Notes under the pieces: model-generated
What the model was told of the DNA's origin: nothing
Seen by the model: the letters and a program-made list of their open reading frames with translations, nothing else
Database searches by the model: none
Made by a program: the position numbers and the translations under genes
Assembly: GCA_964396535.1 (NCBI GenBank)
Contig: CAYNFT010000003.1
Coordinates: 1 to 49,157 of the forward strand
Reading direction: 5' to 3'
DNA: 49,157 nucleotides
Source of the DNA: CAYNFT01 sp964396535
Lineage (GTDB): Bacteria > Chloroflexota > Dehalococcoidia > Dehalococcoidales > UBA2162
Part shown: in pieces, positions 8,000 to 16,314 of the stretch
Layout: the number at the start of each line of letters is the position of its first letter
Numbering within the stretch: position 1 is the first letter of the stretch

Positions 8000-8473
8000 T
8001 CACTTGCCGTCGAGCTCGTAGAGCTTCTCTACAACGAACTGGACGTATCTGTGGCACTTTTCTTCGCCCATGCCCGACTCGAAAAAATGGCGAGCCGCTT
8101 GAGGGTCAGAGAAATCAACCCCAAGAAGGTCCTGACAGATAATAGTGCCGAACTTTTCGGCGAAGCTCCGGACTAATTCACCTGTTTTGCTTCCGGCGTC
8201 CCGTTTTGCCTGATTTGCCTTCTCTTTATCAGCCAGATTGCAGCGGTGGCGCAGTCCCAGACATACTGCTGAAGCAGATACAGCCCCGCATGGAGCTTTT
8301 TGATAGCCAGCTATGCCTCCGAAAAAGGTAGTACCGGCCCAGAGCAGGTCTTCATTCTCCAGTCCGTAGGCTTCCCACATAACTTGCAGGACGCTTGGCC
8401 CTCAGTGGTATCCCGTGTGCATATATTTCGAGGCACGCTCCTTAGCTTCCTGAAGTGTCAACTTTGGTGTCAT
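8000..8473 (-). CDS. C-GCAxxG-C-C family redox protein, probable selenoprotein (UGA = Sec24)
   Basis: An ATG at 8473, preceded by GGAAGGG, opens a frame that meets TGA at 8404-8402 (codon 24) and then continues unbroken to 8000, giving 157 residues. The family has four invariant cysteines: one near the N-terminus, one in a CGA(x)nG motif, and two near the C-terminus. Here the last three are Cys62 (APCGAVSAS), Cys113 (IICQDLLG) and Cys140 (EEKCHRY). The TGA sits exactly at the first (MHTGYH-U-GPSVLQ). Selenocysteine forms of this family are known. A hairpin fitting the bacterial SECIS rules starts 11 bases after the UGA. The protein is thought to act in redox chemistry; substrate and partners are unknown. 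Starting at the downstream ATG 8380 would lose the first conserved position. A Cys-to-stop mutation is the alternative reading. Confidence 0.75.
8374..8404 (-). promoter_or_regulatory. Candidate bacterial SECIS element after UGA
   Basis: On the transcript, UGA (8404-8402) is followed by 11 bases and then a hairpin: CCUGCA (8390-8385), loop AGUUA (8384-8380), UGUGGG (8379-8374). All six positions pair, with two G-U wobbles. A G is the second loop base, 18 bases after the UGA. This agrees with published bacterial SECIS rules (short stem, small apical loop with an early G, spacing about 16-37). The stem is short and wobble-rich, so folding should be checked. Confidence 0.55.
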
Positions 8474-8521
8474 GCTTTTTCCCTTCCGTATCAATCCTCA
8501 GAAACTGAAGTCATTCACTAA

Positions 8522-8576
8522 CCTATCCCCCTGAGGCAGAGTTCGTCTCAGAATCTCAGCCCGTTCCTGAGATAGG
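8522..8576. other. Possible three-way folded RNA/DNA element
   Basis: CCTATC (8522-8527) pairs with GATAGG (8571-8576). Inside are CTGAG (8531-8535) with CTCAG (8547-8551), and TCAG (8556-8559) with CTGA (8567-8570); the last can extend to 7 bp (ATCTCAG/CTGAGAT) if the outer stem opens. It sits in the likely leader of the selenoprotein gene. No known riboswitch is recognised. Confidence 0.25.
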
Positions 8577-8635
8577 CTATTGTAACAGGTTTCAACTGGC
8601 GTTGACCAGTCACACCAGCCGAAGTAACAGAAGGT

Positions 8636-8665
8636 TTGCTTAGTACGTTTAATAGAGATTATACT
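8636..8665 (+). promoter_or_regulatory. Possible sigma-70-type promoter
   Basis: TTGCTT (8636-8641), an 18-base spacer and TATACT (8660-8665) lie 126 bases before the radical SAM start and could drive the first glycan genes. Confidence 0.4.
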
Positions 8666-8791
8666 ATTACCAAGGTGTTACCATAACTACGATAAGGCAG
8701 CGGTCAAGCATATCGCCTTCTTCAGAGTGGGAAGAGATTTAAACCGTTAGATGAAGCGATTTTACAGCTTAAAATCAGGAAAGAACGTCTA

Positions 8792-10186
8792 ATGTCTAAG
8801 GTAGTCTTAATCAATCCTGTTCAGTCCACTGCATACTCACAACCCCCGGTGGGGCTAGCTTTACTGGCGGCTGTCTTGGAGAGAGAGGGTTACACGGTAG
8901 CTGTGCTGGAGGCTAACGCAATGAAACTCCAGCCGGAGGATATGGTTCCGCTGGTAGCTGATGCTGATGTCATCGGGCTTACAGCGATGACCCCAACTAT
9001 AAATACTGCAATAGACGCTGCCCGCTATCTGAAGAGGGCTTACCCCGATTTACCCGTAGTCCTTGGCGGTGCCCATGCCACTCTACTCCCTGAAGAAACG
9101 CTAACTATGGCCCCTGAGATAGACATAATAGTCAGAGGAGAGGGAGAGCAAGCCATCATTGACTTAGTTTCCGCTCTGACGAATAAGAAACCCGTAGACA
9201 ATATCCCAGGTATCAGCTTTAGACAGAATGGTAAAGTCATCAGCAATCCGGTAAACCCTGAGAGTATTGATTTGGATTCTCTACCTTTCCTTGCCTACCA
9301 CCTGCTTCCCTGGCGAAGTTATAGACCACATCCACCTCATGGTCGAGCGCTTCCCTTTGCTGCCATCATAACCAGCCGGGGATGTCCCTATCGGTGCAGC
9401 TATTGTTCTAAACCTATCTTCGGCAATAAATTTAGAGGTCAAAGCCCGGAAAGGGTGGTTGATGAGGTCGCCTACCTTAAGAGAGATTTCAGCATCAAGG
9501 AATTTGCCTTTTATGATGACGTCTTCACACTAAACAAAAAGAGAGCCTACGCTATCGCCGCTGAGATACTTAAGAGGGAACTGAAGATACTCTGGACGTG
9601 CGAGACAAGAGTCAATCTGGTAGATAAGGATTTATTGCGCCATCTGAAGCAAGCCGGCTGTTACTCAATCGCTTACGGCATAGAATCAGGCTCACAGGAG
9701 ATACTGAATACCCTGGACAAAGATACCAGCCTTGAGCAAGCTGAGGAAGCAGTTCGCTTCAGTCGAGAGGCTGGCCTGCAAACTATAGGTTACTTTATGA
9801 TTGGCTCTCCCGGAGAATCCCCTGAGAGTATCCGGCAGACAATCGAGTTTGCCAAGAAACTAAAACTTGATTTTGCCCAGTTTTCTGTTACCACCCCCTT
9901 CCCCGGAACTAAACTCTACGACCTATATTTAGACAGTAGAAAGGATGATAATATTCCCTGGGGAAATTTTACGTATGCCGGTTCTGCTGCGGATATAACC
10001 CCCGTATTCGAAAGCAGCCTGCTTAGCAGAGATGAAATTAAGTACTGGACAAAGCGAGCCTATAAAGAATTCTATCTGCGTCCATCATATCCGTGGCAAC
10101 GAGTTCGGCGTACAACCTCTATTGGAGACTTAAAAGTTGGCATTAAGGGCTTATCTATGCTCTTAGGAAATCTGAGGAAAGAGTGA
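8792..10186 (+). CDS. Cobalamin-binding-type (B12-type) radical SAM protein
   Basis: The 464-residue protein has an N-terminal Rossmann-like B12-binding-type domain (about 1-130; LINPVQS at the start, IGLTAMTPT, VVLGGAHATLLPEE). A radical SAM barrel follows, with the cluster motif C198-PYR-C202-SY-C205. The C-terminus (about 380-464) resembles the tail of BchE-like enzymes. The family performs methylations and cyclisations with a [4Fe-4S] cluster, S-adenosylmethionine and often cobalamin. The domain lacks the DxHxxG base-off motif, which is usual in this subgroup. The ATG has AGGAAAG 8 bases upstream. The stop overlaps the region before the next glycosyltransferase, so the two genes are translationally coupled. 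This suggests modification of a lipid or sugar in the glycan pathway. The substrate is unknown. Confidence 0.82.
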   Translation: MSKVVLINPVQSTAYSQPPVGLALLAAVLEREGYTVAVLEANAMKLQPEDMVPLVADADVIGLTAMTPTINTAIDAARYLKRAYPDLPVVLGGAHATLLPEETLTMAPEIDIIVRGEGEQAIIDLVSALTNKKPVDNIPGISFRQNGKVISNPVNPESIDLDSLPFLAYHLLPWRSYRPHPPHGRALPFAAIITSRGCPYRCSYCSKPIFGNKFRGQSPERVVDEVAYLKRDFSIKEFAFYDDVFTLNKKRAYAIAAEILKRELKILWTCETRVNLVDKDLLRHLKQAGCYSIAYGIESGSQEILNTLDKDTSLEQAEEAVRFSREAGLQTIGYFMIGSPGESPESIRQTIEFAKKLKLDFAQFSVTTPFPGTKLYDLYLDSRKDDNIPWGNFTYAGSAADITPVFESSLLSRDEIKYWTKRAYKEFYLRPSYPWQRVRRTTSIGDLKVGIKGLSMLLGNLRKE

Positions 10187-10188
10187 GA

Positions 10189-11427
10189 ATGAATATCCTC
10201 TTTGTTCACGAAGTTGATTGGCTCAATAAGGTTGTGTTTGATATACACAGCCTTTCAGAGTCCCTCTCACTAATGGGTCATAAGGTTTTTGCTATCGATT
10301 ATGAGGATACCTGGGGTCGAAAAAGCCTTCTTGACCTTGGAAGCCTGAGGACGAAAGAGATTAGTGAAATTTCCCGAGCCTTTGCCGGTTCATCAGTATG
10401 CTTAAGACGCCCCGGTTTTATTAAAATTCCTAGCTTGAGTCGAATATCCGCTGCCTTCACCCATTATTTGGCAATCAAGAAGATTATCAAGGAGAATGGC
10501 ATTGATGCTGTTGTGCTCTACTCCGTTCCTACCAATGGATTACAGTCTATCCATCTAGCCAGAAAGTTCAACATCCCGGTAGTATTCAGGTCTATAGATA
10601 TACTGAATCAGCTTGTGCCATACCCGGCATTGCGTCGACTAACTCGATTACTTGAGAAAAGAGTATATTCTAGGGTAGATGCGATCGCCACACTTACCCC
10701 CGAGCTGAGCAATTACGCCATCAAGCTGGGTGCTGAGGAAGCCAGGGTGAAATTGCTTCCGATGCCGGTGGATACGAATCTCTTCTATCCATCAACTGAC
10801 TCGGCTGAACTCCGGCAAAAATGGGGGTTTAATGAAAGAGACCGGATCATCGTTTTTATCGGCACTCTGTTTGAGTTCAGTGGCCTTGACATTGTTATCA
10901 GCCATTTCCCTGAGGTAGTAAAACAGGTTCCAGAAGCGAAGCTATTGGTCGTGGGCGACGGACCCCAGCGCGCCGAGCTGGAGGAGGCCATCAACAGGCT
11001 GGGCCTGCAGCAGGAGGTCACAATAACCGGATTCCAGCCCTACGAGACAATGCCCCACTATATAAATCTGGCTACTATTTGTGTAAATTCTTTCCAGATT
11101 ACAGATGCCACAAGAGACATCTTCCCCGGTAAGATAGTTCAGTATCTGGCTTGCGGCAAGCCAGTAATAGCTACAGCACTATCGGGAATGAAAGCTGTAA
11201 TCGCAGGTGAGGGTCAAGGGGTGGTATACGTCCCCAGTGTCTACGAGATGAATGATGAGATAACGCGTTTGTTGGAATCGGATGACTATAGAGTACAGCT
11301 AGGACAGGCTGGCCTGCGCTACGTGACCTCGATGCATAGTTACACCAAGATATCTAAAGAATTCGAGGATATTCTGGAAAAAGCTATAGAGGATAAGAAA
11401 CGGGGGGTAATGACAAAGTCACCATAA
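10189..11427 (+). CDS. GT4-family glycosyltransferase
   Basis: The 412-residue protein has the GT-B two-domain fold. The N-terminal acceptor domain contains LFVHEVDWLNKVVFDIHS. The C-terminal GT4 domain has RIIVFIGTLFEFSGLDI, then KLLVVGDGPQRAELEEAI, and FPGKIVQYLACGKPVIATAL, which replaces the usual E-x7-E nucleotide-sugar region in position. It would transfer a sugar from a nucleotide donor to a growing glycan at the inner membrane. The ATG at 10189 is preferred; an in-frame GTG at 10183 overlaps the previous stop. Its C-terminal DNA (LLPMPVDTNLFYP; YVTSMHSYTKIS; ILEKAIEDKK) is matched by a shrunken pseudogene at 14054-14224. Sugar specificity is unknown. Confidence 0.85.
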   Translation: MNILFVHEVDWLNKVVFDIHSLSESLSLMGHKVFAIDYEDTWGRKSLLDLGSLRTKEISEISRAFAGSSVCLRRPGFIKIPSLSRISAAFTHYLAIKKIIKENGIDAVVLYSVPTNGLQSIHLARKFNIPVVFRSIDILNQLVPYPALRRLTRLLEKRVYSRVDAIATLTPELSNYAIKLGAEEARVKLLPMPVDTNLFYPSTDSAELRQKWGFNERDRIIVFIGTLFEFSGLDIVISHFPEVVKQVPEAKLLVVGDGPQRAELEEAINRLGLQQEVTITGFQPYETMPHYINLATICVNSFQITDATRDIFPGKIVQYLACGKPVIATALSGMKAVIAGEGQGVVYVPSVYEMNDEITRLLESDDYRVQLGQAGLRYVTSMHSYTKISKEFEDILEKAIEDKKRGVMTKSP

Positions 11428-11520
11428 GCAGTTAATGAGGGTAAGCGTACCTCCCATTTATCCGCCGTCTAAGCAGATTCACTCTATCCCCAGGGATAGC
11501 CATTTTCTTCAGCTCGCGAA

Positions 11521-13932
11521 TCATTCTATGTACTCAAAGATTTTTACCCCTGGCACTTCCCGCCCATCTGGTAGATTTACCATACTATCCGAGCTATGAA
11601 TCAATTTGTAGTGTTCCAGCGCTTCTAAGGGCACCGGGCTGAGCATTGGGTTCATGCTGACTATCCTATAATTAGCTGATTCCTGGCCCGAGAGATAGGC
11701 TTCTGCTTCCTCGTAACTGTTAAATTGTTCGGCACCGGTGATTAGCTTATAGATATTACCTTTCTCATCCGCACTTTCCTGGTAGGAGATTACCATTGTG
11801 CTTTCGGGGATTACTGCCTCACCGTCGAAGCTATACATCCTGACAGCTAATGAACGGTAGTATTCAGGATAGAAAAAGGGCATTAATACCCAATTATTTT
11901 CCTGTGGCACAAGGTAGAGGTCGAAATATTCAGTTGATTCCCCTCCCGCCCAGGCAGCAACTGCCCAGAATTTACCGGAGGCTGTAATTGGATTGACGTA
12001 GGCTGTATCGATATCAATAATGATATAAGCTGAGCCCAGTTCCTGTGCTATTTCATTAGCTGACTTTTCATCCTGTGAAGTAAAGAAGGAAGCTACACTA
12101 CCCACAGCCCACGGGTCCTGGCTGGGATTAGCGTTGGGTATACGGTGAGCAATGCGGGTAATCCAGTACCCGTAATCCCACCATGCCAGCACCCCATAAG
12201 CAGATTTGGGATAGGGATAGCTTCGCTCCAGATGATAATAGAAGTCGGGATCTTCAGAGGGGGTTGGGTAAACTGTCTTTAGCGTGGATAGGCTCACATA
12301 CTTGTGGCCTTCCTCCAGATGATAATAGTAATCGGGATCGCCAAAAGGCTCAGGGCTATTTTCCTTCAACCAGGAGAGGGAACTGCACCAGGCGTCACTG
12401 GGAGCGAAGCGTGCCTGACTGGCAGTAGCAACCGCTGGTTGAATGTTCCAGAAGAAGACAACCAAAAATATAACAAGTACCACTAAAGCCATAACCGCAT
12501 GGTTTACGGTAATAGTGAAACCACTCCCTTTCGGTCTTGCCTTCCTGCTACTCGTTCCTTTGACAACTTGCGTAGCCTTGGCAGTCAATTCCCTGAAACC
12601 GGCCAGCTCAAGAACCCTCAATGAAAGGTATCCAGTAAGCAGGGCTATATTAACAGCAAAGTAGTAGCCGAAGCGGCGTTGCCCGAGTATAGCTGCCAGC
12701 ATTATCAGACTCCACACTATTAGAAGAGTTTTTTCAGCATTGCCTTGCTTTATGACTAGGTAGATTAGTATGCCGAGAGAGATGAAGCTAAGGAAAAAGC
12801 CGGTGGTAAAATTACCCCAGGCAACACTAAAAGGATTACCATACATAGAACTGATTAGGGGCTGCATTTCGATGGTGGTAAGCTGAGTGCCTGCTGGAGC
12901 GAAAACACGAAATGCACTTAGCATTGAACTGAGGAGAAAGGGGTTAATGAGATAGAAGAGTCCCCACCCAACCAGTCCCAGCCCGAGCAGAGCCAAAGGG
13001 TAATAGACTGGTTTTATCTTCTTGCGCACCACTAACCAGGAGACACTGCTCGAGACCAGCGGGATAAGCAGAGCGATAATAAACGAAGTAAGGTAAAGCA
13101 TGCTATCGAAAATCGTTAGAGACATAATCAGGGCAACAGAGAAGAAGATACAACCAACAAAACAGAGATAGCCAGTAGATTTTTGCCTTAGATGGTCAAT
13201 ATTGAACTGGACTACAAAATAGACGGCGATTATGAAAACGAAAAGAAGCGCTCCCATCCAGGTGAAGAAGTAGAGCCCCAGAAAAATACCGGCAAGTAGA
13301 CTATAAATAAATGGTTTTCTAATAGCTGCCCAATCCCGACGTTTAAGGTGGCTGAAGGCCAACCGTCTTTGACTGGCTGATTTGATAGCCAGGATAAAGA
13401 ACAGCATAGCTGTAGTAGTTAACAGCGTCTCGGCAATGTGGTAGTCGGTAAAGCCCAATATCGACCGTCCCAGAAATTCACCAGGCAATATAGCTAAGAG
13501 ACCAGCCGAGAGTATTCCAGCCCAGCGACCAAATAGCTCTTTGCCAATGAAGTAAACAGGGATAACAACTAGAGCCCCCATAACTGCTGGCAAATAGACA
13601 CTGACCACATCAATCGTGTTCTGGGTTGGTGAACCCAGACCGATAATCCAGCTAAGGCTGGCGAGGAGCCAATGAAACAGGTTGAAGCCGCCGGCACTAG
13701 CACCACCAGGGAAAATCAGGTAGGGGTCAAAGGTTGATAAGTGTGGGAAGTTATGAACAAGAGCGTCTACTTGGCGGATGTGATAGTAAGCATCAGCACT
13801 GGTAAACTTTATCCCCTCAGCACTAAAGACCTGGTCATAAGGGAAGTAGATTCGAATGAATAGGGCAACGCCAAAGAACAGAGCCAGTACTATGGCAGCA
13901 ATTAATTTTGGACTTACTTTGCTCAAGCTCAC
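11521..13932 (-). CDS. STT3-type oligosaccharyltransferase (AglB/PglB-like)
   Basis: The 803-residue protein has about a dozen membrane helices followed by a soluble C-terminal domain. STT3 motifs are visible: SADAYYHIR (45-53, first catalytic loop), GRSILGFTDYHIAE (second acidic motif), TIEMQPL (SVSE-like loop) and WWDYG (584-588, sequon recognition). It would transfer a lipid-linked glycan to asparagine of secreted proteins. Long STT3 enzymes are typical of archaea and eukaryotes but also occur in Chloroflexota genomes. The start is GTG at 13932. Just before WWDYG, GDPDYYYHLEEG (531-542) is repeated as DPDFYYHLERS (561-571), a 29-residue tandem duplication. The gene is convergent with the GT4 gene at 10189 and lies inside the glycan island, which supports a protein-glycosylation role (inference). 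Confidence 0.88.
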   Translation of the reverse strand: MSLSKVSPKLIAAIVLALFFGVALFIRIYFPYDQVFSAEGIKFTSADAYYHIRQVDALVHNFPHLSTFDPYLIFPGGASAGGFNLFHWLLASLSWIIGLGSPTQNTIDVVSVYLPAVMGALVVIPVYFIGKELFGRWAGILSAGLLAILPGEFLGRSILGFTDYHIAETLLTTTAMLFFILAIKSASQRRLAFSHLKRRDWAAIRKPFIYSLLAGIFLGLYFFTWMGALLFVFIIAVYFVVQFNIDHLRQKSTGYLCFVGCIFFSVALIMSLTIFDSMLYLTSFIIALLIPLVSSSVSWLVVRKKIKPVYYPLALLGLGLVGWGLFYLINPFLLSSMLSAFRVFAPAGTQLTTIEMQPLISSMYGNPFSVAWGNFTTGFFLSFISLGILIYLVIKQGNAEKTLLIVWSLIMLAAILGQRRFGYYFAVNIALLTGYLSLRVLELAGFRELTAKATQVVKGTSSRKARPKGSGFTITVNHAVMALVVLVIFLVVFFWNIQPAVATASQARFAPSDAWCSSLSWLKENSPEPFGDPDYYYHLEEGHKYVSLSTLKTVYPTPSEDPDFYYHLERSYPYPKSAYGVLAWWDYGYWITRIAHRIPNANPSQDPWAVGSVASFFTSQDEKSANEIAQELGSAYIIIDIDTAYVNPITASGKFWAVAAWAGGESTEYFDLYLVPQENNWVLMPFFYPEYYRSLAVRMYSFDGEAVIPESTMVISYQESADEKGNIYKLITGAEQFNSYEEAEAYLSGQESANYRIVSMNPMLSPVPLEALEHYKLIHSSDSMVNLPDGREVPGVKIFEYIE
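12226..12339 (-). repeat. Tandem 87-bp partial duplication within STT3
   Basis: Codons for DPDYYYHLE (ending at 12339) and DPDFYYHLE (ending at 12252) are offset by exactly 87 bases and share nearly identical DNA over about 27 bases each. The intervening sequence has diverged. The copy nearer the N-terminus sits in the canonical EPFGDPD-YY context, so the second copy appears to be the insertion. Confidence 0.65.
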
Positions 13933-14053
13933 TTTCTCTGTTCCTGAATTAGAGCGCAGTTGATCTGGTCATACTACCTTCTCAGTGTGTTGGAAACACT
14001 ATTGTATCTATTAGGCTAAGTATTACACAGTGGTCGATTCTTTTCAAGGGGCT
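13933..14053. other. Divergent intergenic spacer
   Basis: 121 bases lie between the STT3 start and the glycosyltransferase remnant. No gene or clear promoter is seen. Confidence 0.4.
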
Positions 14054-14224
14054 GACTATGCTAAAGAAGACAGGGTGAAACTGCTGCTTATACCAGTAGA
14101 TACAAATATATTTCACTAATCAACCGAAGCAAGGCAGCAGTTGAAACAGGCCGGCTTGGACTACGTGACCCAGATTCACAGCTATGATAAAATACCTTAT
14201 CAGCTTAAAACAATATTAAAATAA
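14054..14224 (+). pseudogene. Collapsed remnant of a GT4 glycosyltransferase
   Basis: One frame reads DYAKEDRVKLLLIPVDTNIF-H-stop-STEARQQLKQ, then AGLDYVTQIHSYDKI and a stop at 14222-14224. These match two distant pieces of the GT4 protein at 10189-11427: EEARVKLLPMPVDTNLFYP with STDSAELRQKW, and AGLRYVTSMHSYTKIS. The roughly 170 residues between them are deleted in frame, and a TAA interrupts the first piece. Even past the stop, AIEEKQNG matches AIEDKKRG, so the ribosome binding site of the next gene (GAGGAG) derives from old coding sequence. It is a paralogue or former copy of that glycosyltransferase. Confidence 0.8.
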
Positions 14225-14243
14225 GCCATAGAGGAGAAGCAAA

Positions 14244-15242
14244 ATGGAAGAGTATCTAAACGGGTATAAAGGTAAGAATGTCATCATCACCGGTGGGGCA
14301 GGCTGTATCGGCTCAAACCTAGCTAAGGCTCTGATCAAAGCTGGGGTTGATAAGATTACCATTCTTGATGACCTCTCCGCCGCAGCGAGGTGGAATGTGC
14401 CGGATGACCCGAGTATCCTTTTTGTTCAAGGGAGCATACTGAATGATGAAGCCTTGAAAAGGGTATTCTCAAGACAGGTCGACTATGTATTTCACCTGGC
14501 TGCTCATTTCGCCAACCAGAACTCGGTAGACAATCCAGAGACCGACCTTCTGGTCAATGGCCAGGGTACTATCAAAGTGCTGCAATATTCTCACCTTGCC
14601 AAGGTAGAAAGGGTCGTTTTCGCCTCATCAGGATGTTCTGTCTACGGTAGTTCGGCCCCCCTGCCACTTAAAGAAGACTTTGTTTCACTTCACCTTGATA
14701 CGCCGTACCAGATTACCAAGCTTTTGGGAGAACTCTATTGCAACTTCTTCTATAACCACTATGGCTTACCCATAGCCATAGCCCGCTACTTCAATGTATA
14801 CGGACCTGGTGAAATACCCGGAGCCTATCGTAATGTGATTCCGAACTTTATCTGGGCGGCTCTCCATAATAAGCCGCTTGTTATTACCGGCACCGGCGAA
14901 GAGACACGGGACTTCACTTTTGTTGAAGATATCGTTGACGGTACACTGAGGCTGGGAATTTTAGACGGGACGGTCGGTGAGGCCTTTAATTTGGCTTCGG
15001 AGAAAGAGACGAAGATTACCGACATAGCCAATATCATCAACGAGGTTACGGGAAACCCTGGCGGAGTCAGTTTCGGGGAGAGAAGGGATTGGGATAAAAT
15101 TACCCGCCGGCGGGCTTCTATTGAAAAAGCGAATAAAGTTATCGGTTATGCTCCTAAGATGCAGATAAAGGATGGTATCAAGCGTGTCTGTGACTGGATT
15201 AAGGAAAACAGAAACAAGATAGAGACCAGCGCCAAGTTTTAA
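14244..15242 (+). CDS. NAD-dependent sugar epimerase/dehydratase (extended SDR)
   Basis: The 332-residue protein has the extended-SDR pattern. The NAD-binding loop is GGAGCIGSN (about 18-26), followed by HLAAHFANQNSV. The catalytic YxxxK is YQITK, with the serine in FASSGCSVYGSS. ARYFNVYGPGE marks the substrate-binding region. Members interconvert nucleotide sugars, typically UDP-glucose 4-epimerase-like or UDP-glucuronate-type reactions. Substrate cannot be assigned. GAGGAG 8 bases upstream supports the ATG. It leads a plus-strand run whose next member (Gfo/Idh/MocA) starts 21 bases after its stop. Such epimerase-oxidoreductase pairs are common in sugar-precursor pathways. Confidence 0.85.
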   Translation: MEEYLNGYKGKNVIITGGAGCIGSNLAKALIKAGVDKITILDDLSAAARWNVPDDPSILFVQGSILNDEALKRVFSRQVDYVFHLAAHFANQNSVDNPETDLLVNGQGTIKVLQYSHLAKVERVVFASSGCSVYGSSAPLPLKEDFVSLHLDTPYQITKLLGELYCNFFYNHYGLPIAIARYFNVYGPGEIPGAYRNVIPNFIWAALHNKPLVITGTGEETRDFTFVEDIVDGTLRLGILDGTVGEAFNLASEKETKITDIANIINEVTGNPGGVSFGERRDWDKITRRRASIEKANKVIGYAPKMQIKDGIKRVCDWIKENRNKIETSAKF

Positions 15243-15263
15243 TATTGAATGGGGGAATCAGTA

Positions 15264-16313
15264 ATGTCAGATAAGCTCAAGGTAGGTATAGTCGGTTGTG
15301 GGACTATTGCTAATATCCGTCACATTCCGGCATTCATAAAATTAAACAACGAAGTTACAGTTCAGGCAGTCTGTGATAAAAACGAAAGCCTGGCACGGGT
15401 AACCTCACAAAAATATCAGGTTCCCAGGGCATATTCCGACCTCTCGCAGATGCTCTCAAAAGAGAAGCTGGATATTATTGATATTTGCACCCCACCGCAA
15501 ATCCACACCCCGCTTACCATCGACGCTTTGGAAAACGGTTGTCACGTTATTCTCGAAAAGCCCATGGCGCTGAAAACCACCGATTGTGACGAGATGGTAA
15601 ACGCCGCCCGGAAGAATAATTTAAAGCTATGCGTAATTCACAATCAGCTTTTTTACCCCCCGGTCGTTGAAGCCAGGAGGCTGGTGGCTAAGGGTGCCAT
15701 CGGTGATTTTATTGGCATGAGGATATTTATGTCCGACCCTCGCGATGAGATGATAATGCGGGAAGACTACTGGATTCACAAGTTGCCGGGAGGCGTTATC
15801 GGCGAGACGGGACCTCACCCTGTTTACAAATCGATTGCCTTCATCGGCAACATTATAAACGCAGATATTTTCGCCAGCTGCCGTCTGGAACATCCCTGGG
15901 CGCCGTTTGACGAATTCCGGATAGAGCTGGAGGGGGAGAAAGGCTACAGTTCCATCGTTATCTCCTACAGCAGCAACCGTCGTGCCTCTACCGTTGACCT
16001 TCTGGGTACGGAAGGCTCTCTGCATCTGGATCTGCTGAGTATGCTGCTGTTTCGCCAGGGGAGAAACGAGTCGATGGCACCCGCCTCGTTAGCCCGCCAT
16101 GCCCTCGGTACTGCCTGCCGGATTACAGGTGGTGTTATCGGGAATGCCATCAAGGTATTAACCGGCAGGGGTGAATTTTACGGCCATGACACCATCATCA
16201 GCCACTTCATCGATAGCGTCCTCAATGATAGCAAGCCCCCTATCACCGGTGAAGAAGGCCGGGAGACGACCCGGGTTCTAGAGATGGTGGTAGCAAAATT
16301 GCAGGAGGGATAA
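15264..16313 (+). CDS. Gfo/Idh/MocA-family sugar oxidoreductase
   Basis: The 349-residue protein begins with a Rossmann motif, VGIVGCGTIANIRHIP. It then has DICTPPQIHTPLTIDALENG and the hallmark EKPMALKTTD, with the EKP lysine used in catalysis. The C-terminal domain starts near NQLFYPPV and ends EGRETTRVLEMVV. Such enzymes oxidise or reduce sugars, often nucleotide-linked 3-keto sugars, using NAD(P). Start: the ATG at 15264 has GGGGGA at the right distance; an earlier in-frame ATG at 15249 lacks one. The following acetyltransferase begins 1 base after the stop, so it belongs to an operon. A degraded copy of its C-terminus lies at 18366-18539. With an acetyltransferase next door, an amino-sugar pathway is plausible but not shown. 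Confidence 0.88.
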   Translation: MSDKLKVGIVGCGTIANIRHIPAFIKLNNEVTVQAVCDKNESLARVTSQKYQVPRAYSDLSQMLSKEKLDIIDICTPPQIHTPLTIDALENGCHVILEKPMALKTTDCDEMVNAARKNNLKLCVIHNQLFYPPVVEARRLVAKGAIGDFIGMRIFMSDPRDEMIMREDYWIHKLPGGVIGETGPHPVYKSIAFIGNIINADIFASCRLEHPWAPFDEFRIELEGEKGYSSIVISYSSNRRASTVDLLGTEGSLHLDLLSMLLFRQGRNESMAPASLARHALGTACRITGGVIGNAIKVLTGRGEFYGHDTIISHFIDSVLNDSKPPITGEEGRETTRVLEMVVAKLQEG

Positions 16314-16314
16314 T

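Larger units (their letters stand above)
8474..8791. other. Divergent intergenic region
   Basis: This 318-base gap lies between the leftward selenoprotein gene and the rightward radical SAM gene. It holds a possible folded element (8522-8576) and a promoter (8636-8665). No gene is supported. Confidence 0.5.
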
